Assembly (NCBI GenBank): GCA_002448555.1
Contig: DJYV01000131.1
Coordinates: 709-7,587, forward strand
Reading direction: 5' to 3'
Source of the DNA: Flavobacteriales bacterium UBA6969
GTDB lineage: Bacteria > Bacteroidota > Bacteroidia > Flavobacteriales_D > Sanyastnellaceae
DNA length: 6,879 nt
Numbering within the stretch: position 1 is the first letter of the stretch; each line of letters opens with the position of its first letter. Positions 1 to 6,432 of the stretch are shown in pieces. The position numbers and the translations under genes are program-made. The notes beneath the pieces were generated by a model. That model did no database searches and was not told where the DNA came from. It saw only the letters and a program-made list of their open reading frames with translations.

Positions 1-890
1 TCGGGGTCTCCGAGTCGGCAGTTGTATTCAATCACATACGGATCGCTTCCCACTTTGATGAGGCCGAAGAAGATGACGCCTTTGTATGGGATGCCGTCTT
101 TTCCGAGCCCTTTGATGGTCGGGATGATGACCTGGTTCAGCGCCTTTTGTTGGAATTCTTCCGACAAAAAGGGAACCGGCGAAATGGCCCCCATGCCGCC
201 CGTATTGGGGCCGGTGTCACCCTCACCGATGCGCTTGTAGTCCTTCGCTGATGGCAGCAAATGATAGCTTGAGCCGTCGGTTACAGCGAACATACTGAGC
301 TCTTTGCCTTCCAAGAATTCTTCGATGACCACCTTCAGGCCTGCATCGCTGAATGCCTTACCACTCAGCATTTCTTCAAGCGTCTTGACAGCTTCCTCCT
401 TGGAAGAAGTGATGATGACGCCTTTGCCTGCGGCGAGCCCGTCGGCTTTCAAGACATACGGTGGCTGGAATCCATCCAGCGCGGCAATGGCCTCGTCGAG
501 TTGGGTGTGATCAAAGCTGGCGTAACGCGCTGTTGGGATGTTGTGCCGCTGCATGAATGCCTTGGCAAGTTCCTTGCTCCCTTCGAGCATGGCCCCTTCT
601 TTTTTGGGCCCCACCACCATGACGTTGGTTTTGGTCGAGGCCTCAAAGTAATCGGCAATACCGGCCACCAGTGGGGCTTCTGCACCCACCACGAGCAAAC
701 CGATATCATGGCGCCGGACGTACCGCTCAACGGCTGGAAAATCCATCGGGTTTAAATCAGCAGTTTGCCCAAGGGATTCCATGCCGCCGTTGCCCGGAGC
801 AATGTGCAGTTTCCGCAGCATGGACGATTGACTCAGCTTCCATGCAATGGCGTGCTCACGCCCGCCGCTTCCCAACAAGAGTACATTCAT
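1..890 (-). CDS. purD: Phosphoribosylamine-glycine ligase (GAR synthetase), 3' end cut by window edge
   Basis: PurD joins 5-phosphoribosylamine and glycine with ATP to give glycinamide ribonucleotide, the second step of de novo purine synthesis, in the cytoplasm. The 296 visible codons show the N-domain glycine-rich loop GSGGREHA (residues 7-14), APGNGG (31-36) and GAEAPLVAG (69-77). Then come the GPKKEGAMLEGSK segment (94-106), ATP-grasp motifs KADGLAAGKGV (148-158) and EEFLEGKELS (190-199), the signature GEGDTGPNTGGMGA (222-235), and EYNCRLGDP (288-296), which carries metal-binding Glu and Asn. The usual family length is about 420-430 residues, so roughly 130 C-terminal residues lie beyond the edge. 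The ATG at 890 is chosen because the family begins almost directly with the MNVLLLGSGGREHA strand. There is no Shine-Dalgarno sequence, and a promoter element ends only 6 nt upstream. The family usually has Pro where residue 70 is Ala (GPE to GAE). The gene is divergent from the glycosyltransferase gene. Family assignment is near certain. Confidence 0.97.
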   Translation of the reverse strand, partial: MNVLLLGSGGREHAIAWKLSQSSMLRKLHIAPGNGGMESLGQTADLNPMDFPAVERYVRRHDIGLLVVGAEAPLVAGIADYFEASTKTNVMVVGPKKEGAMLEGSKELAKAFMQRHNIPTARYASFDHTQLDEAIAALDGFQPPYVLKADGLAAGKGVIITSSKEEAVKTLEEMLSGKAFSDAGLKVVIEEFLEGKELSMFAVTDGSSYHLLPSAKDYKRIGEGDTGPNTGGMGAISPVPFLSEEFQQKALNQVIIPTIKGLGKDGIPYKGVIFFGLIKVGSDPYVIEYNCRLGDP

Positions 891-896
891 AGCGAA

Positions 897-925
897 CAAA
901 ATTAATGGCTTGAAACGGGGGTGCA
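897..925 (-). promoter_or_regulatory. Bacteroidota-type promoter for purD (TTG-N19-TAnnTTTG)
   Basis: Read on the minus strand, TTG (plus positions 926-924, preceded by C) is followed by 19 nt and then TAATTTTG (904-897). This is a full match to the TAnnTTTG -7 element of the Bacteroidota housekeeping sigma factor, at the usual spacing from the -33 TTG. Only 6 nt separate the end of the -7 element from the purD ATG, so transcription would start at or next to the start codon and give a leaderless or nearly leaderless mRNA. The motif match is seen directly; its use as a promoter is inferred. Confidence 0.6.
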
Positions 926-999
926 AGCATTCGTTAGAAACTTCCTGTTTGTCCGCAGTAACTTGCGAAATAATCGCACCTTCCAGCCGTTCCATCTCC

Positions 1000-2805
1000 A
1001 TGCCCTCTCCTTCCTTATCCGTGGTGATCATTGCCTTCAACGAGGAGCGCAACTTGCCGTACTGTTTGGATTCTCTGGAGGGCATTGCAGATGAGGTACT
1101 GGTGGTGGATTCGGGGTCTACCGATCGGACCGTTGACTTGGCTGAGGTGCGGGGTGCTCGGGTTCTGACTCACGCATTTGAAGGGCACATCCAGCAGAAG
1201 AACTGGGCCGCAGCCCAAGCGAATGGTGAGTGGCTCCTTTCCTTAGATGCGGACGAGGCGCTCAGCCCTGAATTGGCAGCGTCCATTCGCGCGTGGCGAG
1301 CAGATGCTTCAGCAGCTTCTGTCAACGGTTTCCGAATGAACCGACTGACCTCGTACTGCGGTGAGTGGGTGCGCCACGGCGGATGGTACCCGGATACAAA
1401 GCTTCGACTTTGGAAGGCGGGACATGCCCAGTGGACGGGCGAAAACCCACACGATCGCTTGGACATGGCGGAGGGCGATGAAGCCGGTTTTTTGGAAGGC
1501 GATATCCTGCATTACTCCTACCATTCGGTTGAGGATCACCTCCGTCAGATCGATTATTTCTCGGACATTGCCGCGATGGCGTATCAGGGGCCAGCGTGGT
1601 TGGCAAGCCCGCTCATCCGCCCCATCAAAGCCGGATTTCAGTGGTTCAAAAATGCGATCTTGCGTGGCGGTTGGCGGGACGGTGCCACCGGCTGGACTAT
1701 CGCCCGCTGGAGCGCCTATGCGACGGCTGAGAAGTATCGAAAAATTCGCAACCGCATGCGTATGGAACGGGCGTTCGTGCGCTCCGGACGGGCGGAAATC
1801 AAACGCATCCTCGTTTGCCGCACGGATGCCATCGGAGACGTGGCAGTCACGCTCCCCATTGCGGGCTTTTTGAAATCGGTGAACCCAGGATTGCAGGTCG
1901 ATTTCCTGACCCGAGCCTATGCCGCACCGGTGGCACAAGCCGCGGTCAATGTCGACGGAGTTGTGGTGTGGGACGGGGCCGATGCCGTGGACTGGTCGGT
2001 TTACGATGCGGCGATTTTGGCGTTTCCCGACGCAACGGTCGCGCGTCAGCTGCAGCAGTCAGGCGTTCCTATACGCGTGGGGACTCGGCGCCGTTGGCCG
2101 TTCGCCCGGTTCGTCAACATTCACAACAACGCATCGAGGAAAGCGTCGGGCCGGCACGAAGCCTGGCACGGCATGGACCTCGCATTGTCCATGCATCCCG
2201 CGCCGGGGTTGAACCGACCTGGCCTGCGAATTCCGGACGATGCTTGGGCGTGGCAGGCTTGGGGGGAACTCCGCGCGGAACCTTGGTCGGCTGTGGCGGA
2301 CGAGATGAATGGTGCAGCGAAATGGATCGTACCGGGCCGCCGGCACATCATCCTGCATGCGGGCTCCAATAACAGCGCCACCAACTGGGCTTTGGAACAG
2401 TACGTGGCCTCCATGGAGGCGTTTCTCAATTCCGGATGCCGGGTCCTGTGGACCGGGACGGCAGCCGAGGGTGAACCCTTGAACGATGTGCTCCATTCCC
2501 ACGAGGATGTAATAAATACAACGGGTAAGTTGTCCTTGCAGCAGTTGCTTTCGCTCATCTCCGCGTGCGACGGGCTGATTGCGTCGAGCACCGGTCCGCT
2601 GCACATGGCGGCTGGCCTTGGTGTGCCATGCACGGGTTTGTATGCTTCAGAAGCGCCCATGTGGCCAGAGCGATGGCACCCCTTGGGTGCGCAGGCCCAT
2701 TGGGAAGCGACAGCCGAACGCACAGTATCTGGTCACTTGGATGTGGCTGTGGATGGGGTGGTAAATAGGTTTTTAAACCTGTGGGAGTTGCCGGCGGCCC
2801 AATAA
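1000..2805 (+). CDS. Fused glycosyltransferase: GT2 (WaaE/KdtX-like) plus GT9 (heptosyltransferase-like)
   Basis: This 601-residue protein has two complete glycosyltransferase domains. The GT2 domain (about 1-260, GT-A fold) shows LSVVIIAFNEERNL (6-19), VDSGSTDRT (36-44) and the metal-binding DADEA (83-87). Its amphipathic C-terminal stretch (about 205-250, LIRPIKAGFQWFKNAILRGG...) is typical of WaaE/KdtX-like LPS-core transferases that sit on the inner membrane. The GT9 domain (about 268-601, GT-B fold) starts KRILVCRTDAIGD (268-280), where Asp280 matches the catalytic-base position of WaaC/WaaF. It continues with HAGSNNSATNW (453-463) and the donor-site motif SSTGPLHMAAGLGVP (529-543). The likely role is adding sugars to LPS core or another lipid-linked glycan at the cytoplasmic face; donors and acceptor cannot be read from sequence. 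The ATG at 1000 is chosen because the GT2 fold begins at once. The frame is open back to an ATG at 847, but that start would add 51 low-complexity residues and run into purD. Stand-alone GT2 and GT9 proteins are the norm. Confidence 0.9.
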   Translation: MPSPSLSVVIIAFNEERNLPYCLDSLEGIADEVLVVDSGSTDRTVDLAEVRGARVLTHAFEGHIQQKNWAAAQANGEWLLSLDADEALSPELAASIRAWRADASAASVNGFRMNRLTSYCGEWVRHGGWYPDTKLRLWKAGHAQWTGENPHDRLDMAEGDEAGFLEGDILHYSYHSVEDHLRQIDYFSDIAAMAYQGPAWLASPLIRPIKAGFQWFKNAILRGGWRDGATGWTIARWSAYATAEKYRKIRNRMRMERAFVRSGRAEIKRILVCRTDAIGDVAVTLPIAGFLKSVNPGLQVDFLTRAYAAPVAQAAVNVDGVVVWDGADAVDWSVYDAAILAFPDATVARQLQQSGVPIRVGTRRRWPFARFVNIHNNASRKASGRHEAWHGMDLALSMHPAPGLNRPGLRIPDDAWAWQAWGELRAEPWSAVADEMNGAAKWIVPGRRHIILHAGSNNSATNWALEQYVASMEAFLNSGCRVLWTGTAAEGEPLNDVLHSHEDVINTTGKLSLQQLLSLISACDGLIASSTGPLHMAAGLGVPCTGLYASEAPMWPERWHPLGAQAHWEATAERTVSGHLDVAVDGVVNRFLNLWELPAAQ

Positions 2806-4332
2806 GCCGATGAAGAATCCGGCGAATGTCACGCCGGCTTGGGTTTCCAAGGTGTCCTCCGTCAAACAAGAAAGGGCAATGACAACCAGAAACAAGACGG
2901 CTGCTGAAGTGGGGTGGTTCGCGCGGCGTGCATTGAGCGGAACGAGGGCGCCCAGGAGCACCAACCACAGGATGAGGTTCAGCGGTCCTCCCGCCACCAA
3001 AAACGTGGCGTATTGATTGTGCGCCCGCAGCCTGAACGCTTCGTCGAGGGGGGAATCAAGGGCACGGTAGGCCTCATCATAGCTGGACGGTAAGTCGCCG
3101 ATGCCGACGCCGAGGACGGGATGCTGCTGGTAGATGTGGCGAGCGGCGTCGAGGAAGGCAAACCGCTGCACCAGCGAATGCCCGCTGGGATTGCCGCCAT
3201 CTCGTGCATTCCACACTTCGAATTGGATGACATCCAGCCGACGCCGGAGGCCGTGGTGGGTTTTTTCCAAGATGGTCGGGATGCCCGCTTCAATCCACTG
3301 GACTTCTTCATCGCTCAATGCGCGGACACCGTCGGCGTCTTTTTTCAATCCTTTGGAGGCCAAAAATCGAATCAAGGTCATCTTGAGTTCTTGGCTCCGA
3401 CCGTCTTGGCCGTTGAAGTCCAAGGCACTGCGTGACGACCACGATTCGAAGAGTTCATTCCAAGCAATGTGAACCCAAATGTGGGTCCCGTTTTCGCGCA
3501 AGCACCGTTCAGGATAGTTGACGTACACCTCGCCACGGGGTGTTATGGTTTCCAATGCGTCCTCTGCCGGGTAGACCGGCACCAGGGAACAAGCCACTGC
3601 ACCCGCTAATGCTATGCCTGCCACGCACAATCCGAGCACGGCCTTGCGCAACCGCTGGAATTGCCAAGAAGCGACAAGCAGCGTCAAGGGAAACAGGATG
3701 GCGCCGGTCAACGAAGCGACTTTCCATGTGAACCACCCGCCCAGAACGGTAATGAGCACAACAACCAGCAATGCGAGCGGCTCGCGGTCTTTGAAGTAGC
3801 GAATCAGCCACCAACCCCATGCGAACGTGATGATCAAGCTGAAGCGGATGTGGGAGATGAACGGCGACCAATCGCGGGGCTGCAGCTCACCTGATTTTTG
3901 CAGGCCCATCCACAGGCAACTGCCGCAGGCTGAGATGACGGCGACCGCCAAAGCGGATTGAACGCGTTGCAAACCTATCCGTTGGTCCCACCGCGCGGTG
4001 GTGAGGATGAGGGGGAAGGCGAGGAGCGGAAGTTGGATGCGGAGGGCTCGCCAACCGTAGGCCCAATCGTTGGTCCAGAGCTGGCTGAGCAGTTCCCAAG
4101 AATACAAAGTCAGTACTGCCCAGAGCACGGGTTGTGCCTGCCAATACGCCCACGACCGCCCGCGAAAGAGGGGGCCATGTTTCCACCGGTCAACGGCCCA
4201 CGCAAAGACCAACAGAAAGGCTCCTTGGCTCATGAGGAAATTCGAAAACGGCAAGGCGATGGCCGTGAGCATGAGCGCGGCATCGTACAAAAGCTGCACG
4301 CGGGGATCCGTTCCGGTGGAAGTGGAAGGCAT
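2773..4332 (-). CDS. O-antigen ligase / polymerase-like (Wzy_C, WaaL family) polytopic membrane protein
   Basis: This 519-residue inner-membrane protein has about 11-12 predicted hydrophobic segments (by eye near 14-30, 33-48, 66-84, 95-112, 126-143, 158-178, 184-200, 205-222, 229-253, 447-466, 474-490, 496-512). A large hydrophilic region (about 254-440) lies before the last three, as in WaaL/Wzy proteins where a periplasmic loop carries the active site. Family marks are SHIRFSL (160-166), GHSLVQRF (384-391), HPVLGVGIGDL (404-414) and RAHNQYATFLVAGGP (436-450), the last resembling the conserved HN..L...G segment. Such proteins move a polyprenyl-linked glycan to lipid A-core or join repeat units; which one applies here cannot be decided. 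The ATG at 4332 is preferred because it lies 2 nt after the ctpA stop, which suggests translational coupling. An in-frame start at 4485 would give a 51-residue Arg/His/Pro-rich extension inside ctpA. The 3' end overlaps the convergent glycosyltransferase gene. Confidence 0.85.
   Translation of the reverse strand: MPSTSTGTDPRVQLLYDAALMLTAIALPFSNFLMSQGAFLLVFAWAVDRWKHGPLFRGRSWAYWQAQPVLWAVLTLYSWELLSQLWTNDWAYGWRALRIQLPLLAFPLILTTARWDQRIGLQRVQSALAVAVISACGSCLWMGLQKSGELQPRDWSPFISHIRFSLIITFAWGWWLIRYFKDREPLALLVVVLITVLGGWFTWKVASLTGAILFPLTLLVASWQFQRLRKAVLGLCVAGIALAGAVACSLVPVYPAEDALETITPRGEVYVNYPERCLRENGTHIWVHIAWNELFESWSSRSALDFNGQDGRSQELKMTLIRFLASKGLKKDADGVRALSDEEVQWIEAGIPTILEKTHHGLRRRLDVIQFEVWNARDGGNPSGHSLVQRFAFLDAARHIYQQHPVLGVGIGDLPSSYDEAYRALDSPLDEAFRLRAHNQYATFLVAGGPLNLILWLVLLGALVPLNARRANHPTSAAVLFLVVIALSCLTEDTLETQAGVTFAGFFIGLLGRRQLPQV
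2819..2837. repeat. GC-rich inverted repeat just past the glycosyltransferase stop
   Basis: CCGGCG (2819-2824) and CGCCGG (2832-2837) form a perfect 6-bp stem with a 7-nt loop, 13 nt beyond the plus-strand stop codon. It lies inside the last codons of the ligase-like gene. It could help end or stabilise the plus-strand transcript, but no clear T-run follows (CTTGGGTTT only), and codon choice in a GC-rich gene could produce it by chance. Confidence 0.3.
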
Positions 4333-4334
4333 GG

Positions 4335-6002
4335 TTACGGTGTCGGTCCAGCCAAGATGGCTTCGTGTGCGCCGGAACGCATTAGGTCGATGGCTTTGTT
4401 GAGGGTGCTGTCGCGTGGGATGGACCAGTCGATGACCCCGGTTTGGAGGTGATACCGCATGACCAATTCTTCTTCCAATGCCCACGTGATTTCGTCTCGA
4501 AACCGGTTCAAGTCGCGCTCAATGTTGGGCTTCAAGATGGAGCCAAACGCATCAAATGCCGCCGAGTCCAAGGTGTAAAACTGCTCCTCACGCGCGAGCG
4601 TTTCCAGTTGCTCAAAAGCATCCAGCGTACGCGATTCAAACGCCGTCGACTCATGCGCCACGGCAAAGTCCACGAAAGCCTTCCAGTCCGCGTCTTGCAG
4701 GGCGAACTCAGCGGCGGGTCCGATGCTATCGTGCTCGGCACTCCACGCATTTGCGAAATCGAAAAGGATGCCGTTGAGGTACAGCCCCTCGAGCACGTAG
4801 CTCATGTAAGGAACATCGACTTCGACATCCGGTTGAACGCCGGTTCCATCGGTGACGGGTCGGCCGTTGCGGGTGTAGAACACCTGCCGCGTTGAATCCG
4901 AGAACACCCGAGCACTGCCATCCTCCTCGCGTTTGCCGCCGTAGTCCAGGCGTTGAATGCACCGGCCGCTCGCCGTGTAGTATTTGGCCACAGTAACTTT
5001 GAGTTTGGTGCCGTAGGCGAGGGGTTTGGTTTGCTGAACGAGGCCCTTTCCAAAGCTTTCTTGTCCCACGATGATGGCGCGGTCGAGGTCCTGCAACGTG
5101 CCGGAGACAATTTCGGAGGCCGAGGCGGACTGTTCATCAATCAGCACGGCAACCGGGAGGTCGGGGACCAACGGAGGGGCCATCGTGGAGTAGGATTTCA
5201 TCCATTCCTCCTTTTTGCCGCGGGTGCTTACCACTTCCTGTCCCTTGTCGACGAATAAATTCACGATGCTGATGGACTCTTGGAGCAGTCCGCCGCCATT
5301 GCCCCGCAGGTCGAGGACCAGTTGGTTGACGCCCACGCTGTCCTTGAGGTAGCGAATGGCTTGCCGGAGCTCAAACGATGAGCCCCGGGTAAATGCACTC
5401 AAGATGACGTAGCCGGTGCTGTCGCCGATGACAGATTGGTAAGGAACGGCCGGGAGTTTGATTTTTTCGCGCTCGACGGTCAGATCCACGGGGGCGACGG
5501 ATCCGTTGGGGCGGTACTGAATGTCAACGGTGGTGCCGCTCGCTCCTTGCAGCATCTCCGGCACAAGGTCGGCGTCTATGCCCCCCAAGGATTGCCCGTC
5601 GATGGCCAACAGTTCATCGCCGATTTTCAGGCCAGCTCGGGCCGCTGGAAAATCCGGAAGCACGTCTACAATGAGGTGGCGGTCGTTGATGAATTGCATG
5701 GAAGCGCCAATCCCGCCGTATTCGCCGGTGGTCATGAAGCGCAGGTCTTCCACCCGCGATTCGGGGTAATAGACCGTGTAGGGATCGAGGCTTTCCACCA
5801 TGGCATCCATGCCCGTTTCCATGAGCTGGCCGGGTTGGATTTCATCGACGTAGTAGATGTTCAGTTCGCGGAACATAGCCGTCATGATCTCCAACTGCTT
5901 CGACAGCTCGAAGTAGTTTTCCCGCAACGGGACTGCCGCCGCCATGAGTCCGGCGAGCGGTACCAACCACATCCACGTTTTTTTGGCTTTCTTCTTATCC
6001 AT
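4335..6002 (-). CDS. ctpA: S41 carboxy-terminal processing protease (CtpA/Prc type)
   Basis: This 555-residue PDZ-containing serine protease cleaves substrates near their C-termini in the periplasm. It has a Lys-rich N-terminus (KKKAKK, 3-8) followed by a hydrophobic segment (about 10-26) that acts as a membrane anchor or signal. The N-terminal helical region holds SLDPYTVYYP (71-80). The PDZ domain (about 90-178) contains GEYGGIGA and PAARAGLKIGDELLAIDG. The protease core has YVILSAFT (198-205), LVLDLRGNGGGLL (228-240) and QSASASEIVSGTLQD (291-305). The Ser-Lys dyad reads as Ser294 and Lys319 (in FGKG), with the supporting Gln323; the 25- and 4-residue spacings match Prc, so the enzyme looks active. 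An extension of about 145 residues after the GTGVQPDVEV segment (386-395) is mostly helical-looking and fits the long Bacteroidota form. The ATG overlaps the end of rnpA by 8 nt. The substrate is unknown. The symbol is given by family. Confidence 0.95.
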   Translation of the reverse strand: MDKKKAKKTWMWLVPLAGLMAAAVPLRENYFELSKQLEIMTAMFRELNIYYVDEIQPGQLMETGMDAMVESLDPYTVYYPESRVEDLRFMTTGEYGGIGASMQFINDRHLIVDVLPDFPAARAGLKIGDELLAIDGQSLGGIDADLVPEMLQGASGTTVDIQYRPNGSVAPVDLTVEREKIKLPAVPYQSVIGDSTGYVILSAFTRGSSFELRQAIRYLKDSVGVNQLVLDLRGNGGGLLQESISIVNLFVDKGQEVVSTRGKKEEWMKSYSTMAPPLVPDLPVAVLIDEQSASASEIVSGTLQDLDRAIIVGQESFGKGLVQQTKPLAYGTKLKVTVAKYYTASGRCIQRLDYGGKREEDGSARVFSDSTRQVFYTRNGRPVTDGTGVQPDVEVDVPYMSYVLEGLYLNGILFDFANAWSAEHDSIGPAAEFALQDADWKAFVDFAVAHESTAFESRTLDAFEQLETLAREEQFYTLDSAAFDAFGSILKPNIERDLNRFRDEITWALEEELVMRYHLQTGVIDWSIPRDSTLNKAIDLMRSGAHEAILAGPTP

Positions 6003-6426
6003 GATTTTGGGGGTCCGCTTGAGTTGGGTCGGGCGCTTCCAACGCCTTAATCATTTTGGCAATTAACGTCTGCATACTCGCTTGCATTCCTTCGAAAGTA
6101 GGCAATTCTTTACCCACATAAATGAGAACGAGCGCGTGTTGTTTTTCGTGTTTTTGAAACGCGGCATAAGCGGTGTGCTTGTGCAAACGCCATGCCTCGC
6201 GCATCAGTCGCTTGATGCGGTTGCGGTCCACGGCACGTTTGAAGGAGCGTTTGCTGACGGAAACTAAGGTTTGACAGCGCACGTCATCGGGCAATTCCGC
6301 TTCCATGGATTTTGCTACCAGCGGCCACGCCTTGAACTTTTGGCCCGCTGCAAAGGTGGCCTCAATCAGCTTTTTGGATTTGAGGCGCTCGGATTTGGAG
6401 TAGGAAAAGGAAGGCGTTTCAGGCAA
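5995..6426 (-). CDS. rnpA: Ribonuclease P protein component, TTG start
   Basis: The small basic subunit of RNase P works with the RNA subunit to remove 5' leaders from pre-tRNA. The 143-residue product shows the family's N-terminal pattern RLKSKKLIEATFAAGQKF (14-31) and the RNR signature KRAVDRNRIKRLMREAWR (63-80). The C-terminal half (97-128) forms the usual strand-helix segment, and the tail APDPTQADPQNHG is nonconserved. The start codon is TTG: the frame upstream is closed by a TAG 9 nt away (the hemD stop), and the first in-frame ATG (residue 41) would remove half of the conserved fold. It follows hemD by 6 nt, and its last codons overlap the ctpA start. It is not next to rpmH or dnaA, unlike the arrangement in many other phyla. 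Confidence 0.95.
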   Translation of the reverse strand: MPETPSFSYSKSERLKSKKLIEATFAAGQKFKAWPLVAKSMEAELPDDVRCQTLVSVSKRSFKRAVDRNRIKRLMREAWRLHKHTAYAAFQKHEKQHALVLIYVGKELPTFEGMQASMQTLIAKMIKALEAPDPTQADPQNHG

Positions 6427-6432
6427 CGTGAG

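Noticed and set aside
948..978. Plus-strand promoter for the glycosyltransferase: TTTG (948-951), N19, TA (971-972)
   Set aside because: Spacing fits the Bacteroidota pattern, but the -7 element reads TAATCGCA and keeps only the TA, so it cannot be separated from chance. A promoter for this gene must lie nearby, but I cannot place it.
847..999. Extended N-terminus for the glycosyltransferase (start at 847)
   Set aside because: The frame is open, but the 51 extra residues show no family pattern, would overlap the start of purD and span its promoter, while the GT2 fold begins right after the ATG at 1000.
1309..1938. 209-residue minus-strand open frame inside the glycosyltransferase gene
   Set aside because: It is antisense to a strongly supported gene, has no recognisable motif, and its composition is that of a shadow frame in GC-rich DNA.
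2768..2781. AGGTTTTTAAACCT near-palindrome as a bidirectional terminator
   Set aside because: The stem is only 5-6 AT-rich pairs with a 2-4 nt loop and has no following T-run; it lies inside the coding end of the glycosyltransferase gene.
4333..4485. Extended N-terminus for the O-antigen ligase-like protein (start at 4485)
   Set aside because: The extra residues are Arg/His/Pro-rich shadow translation of the ctpA 3' end; the ATG at 4332 gives a normal membrane-protein start and a 2-nt junction.
5436..6050. 204-residue plus-strand open frame opposite ctpA and the end of rnpA
   Set aside because: It is antisense to the PDZ region of ctpA; its Gly/His/Asp-rich translation reflects reverse reading of conserved codons, with no family match I recognise.
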